A stretch of 5,476 bases of DNA from RYN-433 sp036558265 (lineage in GTDB: Bacteria; Planctomycetota; Phycisphaerae; Tepidisphaerales; Tepidisphaeraceae), in NCBI GenBank assembly GCA_036558265.1, contig DATBFY010000733.1, forward strand, positions 1 to 5,476, written 5' to 3'. The position numbers and the translations under genes were made by a program. Positions within the stretch are counted from its first letter, which is position 1; each line of letters opens with the position of its first letter. The notes below the pieces were generated by a model that was given only the letters and a program-made list of their open reading frames with translations, had not been told where the DNA came from and did no database searches. This document shows positions 1-5,269 of the stretch, piece after piece.

Positions 1-66
1 CGCCGCGCGCGTCACCGGCGCGCATCAAAACTGCAGGAAATTGGTCCCGAAGTCGTAAGAAGCGTA

Positions 67-1203
67 CTACGCCGCCGCCCCGCACTCGGGACAGCGCTCG
101 GGCGTGGCGCGCAGGTCGTAGCCGCACGCGACGCACAGGCCTTTGAGGCGTCGCATCAGGCGGCGGTGGGTTCGGATCAGCCAGGCGGCGGGGACCAGGA
201 GAAAGAGCAGGGTCGGAGACCAGAGGGGGAGGATGACGTCACCGTACCATTCGAAAGTCGGTGAGAACGGGCTGGAGATGGTTTGGCTCTGAGACCCGAA
301 GCCGAGTGAGTTCCACCTTCCCACCCACGATGCTTCGCCACCAAATCCGCCGGAGTATGGGTCGGTCTTGATGTAGCAGCCGACCTCGAAGGGGACGGGT
401 GGTGGTCTGGTGCCGGGAACAGGCCACCCTTGGCGCGAGACGGTGACGCGAAGGCCGCCGGCCCCCCAAGCCAATGCCGTCTGGGCCCGTTTGATCTCAG
501 ACGCTCCGGTCGTCTCGAGTCGATATTCGAGCGATCCGGGCCGGCAGTAGCTTTGTATCCAGAGCGTCAGGCTGAGCAGTGACATAGCGAGTGACAGGGC
601 TGCAACCCATGCGAACAGGTGACGCCGAAGCAGGGCCGTGAAGGCGATAAGTGCGAGTGTCGCCACTCCCAAGAGATTCGCCGGGAACGAAACCGGTCTG
701 CAGATGAATTGAGGTGTGGGACGTGACGTTCGAATAGCAGCGATGACTCCAATTATTATGAATGCGGTGATCGGAATGATCGTCACGAGCGCCGCGCGAA
801 AACGTCGAACTCGCCAAGTGACATCTGGGGCCGCGATTTGTGGATGAGGCTTGGTGCGCAGGAACATCCACAGGCAAAGGCCAAGCACGATGACGAGCGG
901 CAGGATGAGGTATCTCGGACTTGAGAAATACGGCACCGGCGCCGGGGAGAGGACTAAGCTGTTCAGCGTCACCGCTGGAAGGGTTGTCGGAATCGGGAAC
1001 GAGTCGATATGGGTGATCTCGGGTCCGACGAGCGGGTCCAAATGCACCACATCCGGCGCGATTTCAGGCGCTACGGAGAGATCAGGTTCGGCACGCGATG
1101 TGTCGGCAAGTGCGATGAAGACCCACGCAGCGAGCACCACCAAAGCCCGCCCCATTTGGGGCTTTCTCGTCCTGGGCTCAAACTTGTTAGTGACGAGGCG
1201 CAT
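67..1203 (-). CDS. Planctomycete-type polytopic membrane protein with C-terminal Cys4 zinc knuckle
   Basis: Function unknown. The 378-residue product starts with a basic stretch and a hydrophobic core ending in TSRA|EP, which looks like a signal peptide cleaved after about residue 38. A Pro-rich extracytoplasmic stretch follows to about 96. Predicted helices lie at about 97-115, 138-156, 175-191, 196-216 and 323-343. The positively charged loops (about 116-137, LLRRHLF, RTHRRLMRRLK) alternate correctly with a cytoplasmic C-terminus. An extracytoplasmic Gly/Ser-rich domain of about 105 residues (217-322) sits before the last helix. The tail carries C357-x2-C360-GYDLRAT...C371-x2-C374, a probable zinc knuckle that I know from many planctomycete membrane proteins of unknown role. 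The start is uncertain. GTG at 1206 directly precedes the ATG at 1203, and ATG at 1155 would give a neat 22-residue signal peptide. None has a clear Shine-Dalgarno. Base composition is visibly less GC-rich than murJ: 661-720 has 35 of 60 G+C, against 48 of 60 at 4141-4200. Confidence 0.85.
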   Translation of the reverse strand: MRLVTNKFEPRTRKPQMGRALVVLAAWVFIALADTSRAEPDLSVAPEIAPDVVHLDPLVGPEITHIDSFPIPTTLPAVTLNSLVLSPAPVPYFSSPRYLILPLVIVLGLCLWMFLRTKPHPQIAAPDVTWRVRRFRAALVTIIPITAFIIIGVIAAIRTSRPTPQFICRPVSFPANLLGVATLALIAFTALLRRHLFAWVAALSLAMSLLSLTLWIQSYCRPGSLEYRLETTGASEIKRAQTALAWGAGGLRVTVSRQGWPVPGTRPPPVPFEVGCYIKTDPYSGGFGGEASWVGRWNSLGFGSQSQTISSPFSPTFEWYGDVILPLWSPTLLFLLVPAAWLIRTHRRLMRRLKGLCVACGYDLRATPERCPECGAAA

Positions 1204-1254
1204 CACACTGCGCGCGTTGATTGAAAGTCACAACCAAGGGCGGGCCGCCTGCGC

Positions 1255-2211
1255 TCACGCCGTCTTGGTCAGCATGGTCTTGCCGTTCATGCTCCGGCCG
1301 GCCTTTTTGCGGGGCACGCGCTTGCGGCCGAAGGCATCCGTCGGCGTGAGGATTCGGCTGTCGCGGTTGGGGTCGGCGATCGCGGCGTGCTTGCCCTTCT
1401 TCCGGGTGGCTTCCAGGGCGTGCTGCAGGCGCTTGCGGGCGAAATCGACGTACTCCTTCGACTGGTCGATGCCGACATATTTTCGGTCGAGCAACGCGGC
1501 GGAGACCGCGGTCGTGCCGCTGCCGTTGAAGGGGTCGAGCACGACGTCCCCGGGGTTGCTCGAAGCCTTGATGATCCGGTCGAGCACGGCGATGGGCATC
1601 TGGCAGCCGTGCCACCCCTCGCGCTCCTTGAAGGTGCCGCAGACGCGCGAGACGTACCAGGTGTCGGCGTCGGGGGCGAAGAACTCCTGGCTCGTTTCCT
1701 GCGGGCGGAGGTACCAGGTGTCGTCCGGCACCTTGCCCTTGGGGTTGGCGCGAACGTCGGCGTAGGTGGTCTGGCGGGCGGAGGCGACGCGGACGGCGTC
1801 GGCGTTGAAGGTGAAGTCGCCGGGATCCTTGGCCTTGGTGAAATAGAGGATGTGCGTGTGGCTCTTGGCGAACTTTTGCTTCATCTGCTGGCCGAACGTG
1901 TAGTGCCACACGATCCAGTTGCGCAGGTGGAAGCCGATCTGTCGGCGGGCGATGACGGCCAGGTCCGCGGCGTACTCGTCGCCGATGGCCAGGTAGAACG
2001 ATCCGGAGGGTTTTAAAGCGCGGTGGACGGCCTGCATCCAGTCGTGGCTGAACTTGAGGTAGTCCTCGGTCTTGCGCTGGTCGTTATAGCCGTGGTAGAG
2101 GTAGCCGATGTTAAAGGGAGGGTCGGCGAAGACCAGATCAACCCAGGCTTCGGGTCCGTCGTTGAGCACCTTGATGCAATCGCCCTGGACGATCTGATTG
2201 GTTTCCGGCAT
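1255..2211 (-). CDS. Beta-class site-specific DNA methyltransferase (probable N6-adenine)
   Basis: The product transfers a methyl group from S-adenosylmethionine to a base, probably adenine N6, in a specific DNA sequence that cannot be read from the protein. Numbered from ATG 2211 (318 residues), the catalytic motif IV is D30-PPFNIGY. The SAM-binding motif I comes late, as D226-PFNGSGTT, followed by YVGIDQSKEY (about 245-254, motif II). The stretch HGCQMP...SSNPGD (201-222) just before motif I is the usual motif X region. The order IV, target-recognition region (about 100-200), X, I defines the beta class. The C-terminal tail (about 271-318) is Lys/Arg-rich and could contact DNA. The reading frame stays open up to 2415, but the extra residues translate a palindromic repeat, and the family fold begins at IVQGDCIKVL, so I chose ATG 2211. 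ATG 2337 is an alternative. No endonuclease or specificity subunit is visible beside it, so it may be an orphan enzyme. The N4-cytosine alternative cannot be excluded. Confidence 0.92.
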   Translation of the reverse strand: MPETNQIVQGDCIKVLNDGPEAWVDLVFADPPFNIGYLYHGYNDQRKTEDYLKFSHDWMQAVHRALKPSGSFYLAIGDEYAADLAVIARRQIGFHLRNWIVWHYTFGQQMKQKFAKSHTHILYFTKAKDPGDFTFNADAVRVASARQTTYADVRANPKGKVPDDTWYLRPQETSQEFFAPDADTWYVSRVCGTFKEREGWHGCQMPIAVLDRIIKASSNPGDVVLDPFNGSGTTAVSAALLDRKYVGIDQSKEYVDFARKRLQHALEATRKKGKHAAIADPNRDSRILTPTDAFGRKRVPRKKAGRSMNGKTMLTKTA

Positions 2212-2220
2212 ACCGCGCGG

Positions 2221-2249
2221 ATTGTATAGGGCCGGGGTGATCGAACCAA
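2221..2249 (-). promoter_or_regulatory. Candidate promoter of the methyltransferase gene
   Basis: On the minus strand TTGGTT (2249-2244) lies 17 bases from TACAAT (2226-2221). The -10 matches the sigma-70 consensus at five of six positions, but the -35 at only three. Transcription would begin near 2214, a few bases before ATG 2211, giving an almost leaderless mRNA. This agrees with the absence of a Shine-Dalgarno there. It is inferred from sequence alone and the -35 is weak. Confidence 0.3.
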
Positions 2250-2340
2250 CCGTTGAGGCGTCACGCGCCACTTTTGCGCGAGCCGTTCGTTTGATTTGTT
2301 CGAAGCCGTTGATGTACGCGAGTTTACGCAAGTTCATAGA

Positions 2341-2386
2341 TCGCATGACCTCGGGGGGGCAGGAATGCCCCCACTCGGTCATGCGA
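2341..2386. repeat. Long interrupted palindrome (REP-like hairpin) with GGAA tetraloop
   Basis: TCGCATGACC (2341-2350) and GGTCATGCGA (2377-2386) are perfect reverse complements. Inside them, GGGGGCA (2355-2361) pairs with TGCCCCC (2366-2372) around the loop GGAA. The result is a 10-bp outer stem, a 4x4 internal loop and a 7-bp inner stem capped by a GNRA-type tetraloop. It lies between divergent genes and is followed at once by a second, related hairpin. It resembles the dispersed palindromes found between genes in many GC-rich bacteria. Its copy number in this genome cannot be judged from one window. Confidence 0.8.
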
Positions 2387-2388
2387 GA

Positions 2389-2404
2389 CAGACAAGAATG
2401 TCTG
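2389..2404. repeat. Second short hairpin of the same repeat family
   Basis: CAGACA (2389-2394) pairs with TGTCTG (2399-2404) around the loop AGAA. The loop and right flank (AAGAATG...GCCCCAC) resemble the core of the preceding palindrome (AGGAATGCCCCCAC), so the two look like diverged copies or halves of one element. The base of this hairpin is only 12 bases from the proposed -35 of the thiamine gene. It could influence transcription, but nothing here shows that it does. Confidence 0.6.
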
Positions 2405-2415
2405 CCCCACCTCAA

Positions 2416-2444
2416 CTGGAGCGCATTGCCGCTGGTCCTATAAT
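2416..2444 (+). promoter_or_regulatory. Promoter of the thiD2-thiE / murJ transcription unit
   Basis: A perfect TATAAT (2439-2444) lies 21 bases before ATG 2466. The hexamer 17 bases upstream, CTGGAG (2416-2421), is a poor -35. A start near 2451 leaves a leader of about 15 bases. That is too short to hold a TPP riboswitch, and no conserved thi-box sequence is visible in the intergenic region. The -10 is convincing, but the -35 is not. Confidence 0.5.
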
Positions 2445-2465
2445 CGTCGCCCTGCCCCCTGGGAC

Positions 2466-3530
2466 ATGAATCCGCAGGTTTTGCGCATCCTCGACGCCAA
2501 CTTCAACCGCGCGCGCGAGGCGTTGCGGGTCGTGGAGGATTACGCCCGCTTTGTGCTCGACGATCCGGGGCTTTGCGGCTCGTTGAAGCAACTTCGTCAC
2601 GATCTTGCAGCGGCGACGGAGCCGTGGGTGGAATGGGCGATCCTGCTGCGGGATACGGCGGGGGATGTGGGGACGGAACTGACCACGCAACGCGAGGCGG
2701 TACGGGAAGATACCGCCGCGGTGGTGACGGCGGCGGGCAAGCGGTTGGGAGAGGCGCTGCGGACGATCGAGGAATATCTGAAGACCGAGCGCGGCGATGC
2801 GGCGGCGGCGGTCGAGTCGATCCGTTACCGGTTTTATGAAATAGAGTTAGAGGTCGCGCGGACCCTGCGGCGTCCCGTGGCGAGGTTCGCGAGGGTGCGG
2901 CTTTACGTGCTGATTACCGAGGCGGTTTGCCGGCGGCCCTGGTTGGAGGTGGCAGAGGCGGCGATCCAGGGTGGGGCGGACTGCCTGCAACTGCGGGAAA
3001 AGGAGTTGGAAGCGGGCGAGTTGCTGCGACGGGCGAAGGCGCTGGTGGAGCTTTGCCGAAAGAGTGACGTGCTGTGCATCGTGAATGATCGGCCCGACCT
3101 GGCGGTGCTGGCGGGAGCGGACGGGGTGCATCTGGGACAGGAAGACCTGCCATGCGTCGAAGCGCGCAAGCTGCTGGGGCCGGAGAAGATAATCGGAATT
3201 TCAACTCATAACCTGGAGCAGGCGCGGCGGGCGAGGCGGGACGGGGCGGACTATATCGGCGTCGGACCCGTGTTTCGCAGTTCGACCAAGACCCGGGACT
3301 TTTTGCCGGGGCTTGAATTTGCGCGCGAGGCGGCGCGGGCGGTGGACCTGCCGGCGGTGGCGATCGCGGGGATTACCGAGGCGAATGTGGATGAGGTGCT
3401 GGGGACGGGCGTGCAGGCGATCGCGGTGACGGCGGCCGTGGGGGGGTGTGAGGACCCAAAGGGGGCCGCGGCGCGGCTCAAAGAGAAGATTCAAAATCGC
3501 AGCCACTCGCCTGTCCATGGAGGGACTTGA
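2466..3530 (+). CDS. thiE: Bifunctional HMP-P kinase (ThiD2) / thiamine phosphate synthase (ThiE)
   Basis: This cytoplasmic fusion enzyme of thiamine synthesis has 354 residues. Residues about 5-136 match the ThiD2 family, a small kinase of about 130 residues that phosphorylates HMP-P to HMP-PP. The family signature RILDANFNRAREALRVVEDY is at 7-26. Residues about 144-340 are a TIM-barrel ThiE domain that joins HMP-PP to thiazole phosphate. QLREKE (175-180) and N207-D208 are present, and DGVHLGQED ends in D227; D208 and D227 correspond to the Mg-binding aspartates of ThiE. IGISTH (243-248), DYIGVGPVFRSSTK (262-275), AIAGI (299-303) and AIAV (318-321) complete the set, so both halves look intact. 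Standalone ThiE has about 210 residues, so the extra N-terminal length is fully explained by ThiD2. The start ATG 2466 has no clear Shine-Dalgarno but lies just behind a good -10 box. murJ follows after three bases. Known ThiD2 enzymes act on HMP-P and not on free HMP, so this gene suggests de novo rather than salvage use of pyrimidine. Confidence 0.93.
   Translation: MNPQVLRILDANFNRAREALRVVEDYARFVLDDPGLCGSLKQLRHDLAAATEPWVEWAILLRDTAGDVGTELTTQREAVREDTAAVVTAAGKRLGEALRTIEEYLKTERGDAAAAVESIRYRFYEIELEVARTLRRPVARFARVRLYVLITEAVCRRPWLEVAEAAIQGGADCLQLREKELEAGELLRRAKALVELCRKSDVLCIVNDRPDLAVLAGADGVHLGQEDLPCVEARKLLGPEKIIGISTHNLEQARRARRDGADYIGVGPVFRSSTKTRDFLPGLEFAREAARAVDLPAVAIAGITEANVDEVLGTGVQAIAVTAAVGGCEDPKGAAARLKEKIQNRSHSPVHGGT
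3519..3524 (+). promoter_or_regulatory. Shine-Dalgarno site of murJ
   Basis: GGAGGG lies nine bases before ATG 3534, inside the last codons of the thiamine gene. It is the clearest ribosome binding site in the window and fixes the murJ start. Its position within the upstream gene suggests translation of murJ from a shared mRNA. Confidence 0.75.
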
Positions 3531-3533
3531 GAC

Positions 3534-5231
3534 ATGGCGGAACCAGGAGCGGCGACGCTTTCTTACCAAGCCAAGGAGGAGGCTGCGGCCCAGTCAGCCG
3601 AGCAGCGGACGTTTGTGTCGCATGCGAAGCTGATCGGGTTCCTGACGTTGATCAGCCGGATCCTGGGGATGGCGCGGGAGGTGGTGGCGGCGCGGTTTTT
3701 CGGGGCGGGGGTGGTGTGGAGCGCGTTTCAATATGCGTTCACGATCCCGAACCTGTTTCGCAAGCTGCTGGGCGAGGGGGCGCTGTCGGCGGCATTCATC
3801 CCGCTGTACGCCAGGGCGCTCAAGCAGGAGAAGGCCGAAGGCGAGGCGAACGAGTTCGCGTCGGCGAGCGTGTCGCTGCTGATCGCGATCCTGCTGGGGA
3901 TCACGGTGGTGGGCGAGGGGGTGCTGGTCGCCGTGCTGTTGTTCGCCAACCTGCGGGAGGGCACGCAGCTCGCGGTGAAGCTGACGATCGTGATGCTGCC
4001 GTACGTCGTGTTCGTATGCGGGGCGGCGTTCGTGGGGGGGATCCTGCAGGTACACCGGCGGTTCGGTGGTCCGGCGATCGTGCCGGTGGTCAGCAACCTG
4101 CTGATGATCGCGACGCTCGCCGCCGTCGCGGTGACGCACGACCTGCGGAGCGAGGGGGGCCAGGCGGCGGCGGTGTGGTGGGTGGCGGTGTCGGTGCTGG
4201 TGTCGGGGGCGGTGCAGTTGATGGTGCTCTGGCCGCCGCTGCGGCGGGTGGGCTTCCGGTTTCACTTCGTCGGACATTTCTGGACGGCGGCGGTGCGGCA
4301 CATGCTGCTGATGAGCGTGCCGGTGGCGCTGGGGGCGGGGGTGCTGCAACTGGGGGTGGTGCTGGACAAGCAGATCGCGCTGATGCTGGCGCAGGGGGAC
4401 GGCAAGACGTATTTCCACGTGTTGGGCTGGACGCTGCGCCTGCCGATGGAGGAGGGGGCATTGGCGCGGTTGAACTGGGCGCAGTTCCTCTACCAGTTCC
4501 CGCTGGGCGTGTTCGCGATCTCCCTGGCGACGGCGATCTTCCCGCAGCTTTCGGGGGACGCGCTGGACGTGGATCGGACGGCGTTCCGGCGGATCTTCCG
4601 GCGCGGGCTGGAGGCGTCGCTGTTCATCGGGCTACCGGCGAGCGTGGGGATGATCGTCGTGGCCGAGCCGGCGGTGCGGCTGTTATTCGAGTCGGGTCAG
4701 TTCACGGCGCACGATTCGCGGCTGACGGCGATGTCGACCGCGATCTATTCCAGCGCGATCTGGGCGTTTTCGATCCAACAGGTGCTGAACCGGGCGTTTT
4801 ACGCGCTGCACGACATGCGGACGCCGCTGTGGACGACGGCGGTGAACCTGGTGATCAACCTGGTGGTGGAGATCCCGCTGCTCTGGACGCCGCTGGGGGA
4901 GTCGGCGATGGCGGCGGGGACGGCGGTGTCGTTCGCGGTGCAGTCGGCGCTGATGCTTTACCTCCTGCGGCGGCGGGTGGGGGCGCTGGGACTGTCGAAG
5001 AGCGTGCGGCCGCTGGTCACGATGATCGTGGGCACGGCGCTGATGTGGGTGGCGTGTTTCGCGGTGCGGCATTCACCGCTGTATCCGCGTGAGCCGGTGG
5101 CGCACCACAAGCTGGTGTGGGCGATTCAACTGGCACTGCTGATGGGCGTGGGCGGAGTGGTCTATCTGGGGACGTGCATGGCGATGGGGATCAACGTGCT
5201 GGAGCACGTGAGGCGGAAGCGGAAAGCGTGA
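3534..5231 (+). CDS. murJ: MurJ/MviN-family lipid II flippase
   Basis: This inner-membrane protein should flip undecaprenyl-linked peptidoglycan precursor (lipid II) to the outer face. It has 565 residues, against about 510 for E. coli MurJ, and about 14 helices can be placed, the last at about 525-548. Conserved landmarks are SRILGMARE (41-49), IPNLFRKLLGEGALSAAFIP (71-90), QFPLGVF (321-327), FESGQFTAHD (385-394) and FYALHDMRTP (422-431). By alignment from memory with E. coli MurJ, R42 and R48 match R18 and R24, E49 matches D25, R76 matches R52 and E81 matches E57. However, S63 stands where D39 is expected and F318 where R270 is expected. About 19 extra residues lie between helices 7 and 8 (about 290-308). 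A polar tail of about 28 residues precedes helix 1. The start follows GGAGGG nine bases upstream and three bases after the thiamine gene, so the two are probably cotranscribed. The stop codon lies in a tandem repeat. Another MOP-superfamily flippase is possible but less likely given these motifs. Confidence 0.92.
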   Translation: MAEPGAATLSYQAKEEAAAQSAEQRTFVSHAKLIGFLTLISRILGMAREVVAARFFGAGVVWSAFQYAFTIPNLFRKLLGEGALSAAFIPLYARALKQEKAEGEANEFASASVSLLIAILLGITVVGEGVLVAVLLFANLREGTQLAVKLTIVMLPYVVFVCGAAFVGGILQVHRRFGGPAIVPVVSNLLMIATLAAVAVTHDLRSEGGQAAAVWWVAVSVLVSGAVQLMVLWPPLRRVGFRFHFVGHFWTAAVRHMLLMSVPVALGAGVLQLGVVLDKQIALMLAQGDGKTYFHVLGWTLRLPMEEGALARLNWAQFLYQFPLGVFAISLATAIFPQLSGDALDVDRTAFRRIFRRGLEASLFIGLPASVGMIVVAEPAVRLLFESGQFTAHDSRLTAMSTAIYSSAIWAFSIQQVLNRAFYALHDMRTPLWTTAVNLVINLVVEIPLLWTPLGESAMAAGTAVSFAVQSALMLYLLRRRVGALGLSKSVRPLVTMIVGTALMWVACFAVRHSPLYPREPVAHHKLVWAIQLALLMGVGGVVYLGTCMAMGINVLEHVRRKRKA

Positions 5232-5256
5232 AGACGTGAAACGTGAAGACGTGAAG
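5227..5256. repeat. Tandem ACGTGAA(G) repeat at the end of murJ
   Basis: Four successive units are CGTGAAG (5227-5233), ACGTGAA (5234-5240), ACGTGAAG (5241-5248) and ACGTGAAG (5249-5256). The TGA that ends murJ (5229-5231) is part of the first unit. The array fills most of the 38-base gap before the convergent gene. It is too short and too non-symmetric to be an intrinsic terminator. Unit lengths of 7 and 8 mean that change in copy number could alter spacing but not the murJ protein. Confidence 0.75.
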
Positions 5257-5269
5257 ATCGCGGCGATCA

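Noticed and set aside
5..23. GCGCGC hairpin (5-10 with 18-23) as a terminator after the leftmost gene
   Set aside because: The stem is GC-rich but no T-tract follows on either strand, and the alternating GC is expected in this composition. An ATG at 25-23 on the minus strand (MRAGDARG) could begin another gene, but too little is visible.
25..69. Stop-codon readthrough of the leftmost gene adding 13 residues up to a TGA at 27-25
   Set aside because: The protein already ends as its family does, just after the last Cys of the knuckle. A short open stretch after a stop is expected by chance.
1239..1249. GGCGG-G-CCGCC palindrome between the methyltransferase and the membrane protein gene
   Set aside because: It is very short and GC-only, with no T-tract. 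It is not better than chance in this sequence.
1387..2016. 209-residue plus-strand frame antisense to the methyltransferase
   Set aside because: The Gly/Val/Ala-rich low-complexity translation lies opposite conserved methyltransferase motifs and shows no domain. The frames at 851-1765 (plus) and 1187-1909 (minus) are shadows as well.
2239..2247. GGTTCGATC on the minus strand, resembling a tRNA T-loop
   Set aside because: No acceptor, D or anticodon arm can be built around it, and it overlaps the candidate methyltransferase promoter.
2212..2415. N-terminal extension of the methyltransferase to 2415 or 2337
   Set aside because: The far part only translates the palindromic repeat (residues such as GRHSC and GHSCPP). 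The family fold begins right after ATG 2211, and no Shine-Dalgarno supports the upstream starts.
3440..3446. Run of seven G in thiE (another at 4034-4040 in murJ) as a phase-variable tract
   Set aside because: Such runs arise from Val-Gly-Gly codons in a GC-rich genome, recur in housekeeping genes here, and leave both frames intact.
3594..4418. 274-residue open frame on the minus strand inside murJ
   Set aside because: It is antisense to a well-supported MurJ frame, and its His/Arg/Gln-rich composition is typical of a shadow of a GC-rich gene. The 521-residue Gly/Ala/Arg-rich plus-strand frame at 3527-5092 is rejected for the same reason.
5256..5268. GATCGC-G-GCGATC palindrome as a bidirectional terminator between murJ and the convergent gene
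   Set aside because: The possible stem is only about five base pairs with a three-base loop, and no T-tract follows on either side.
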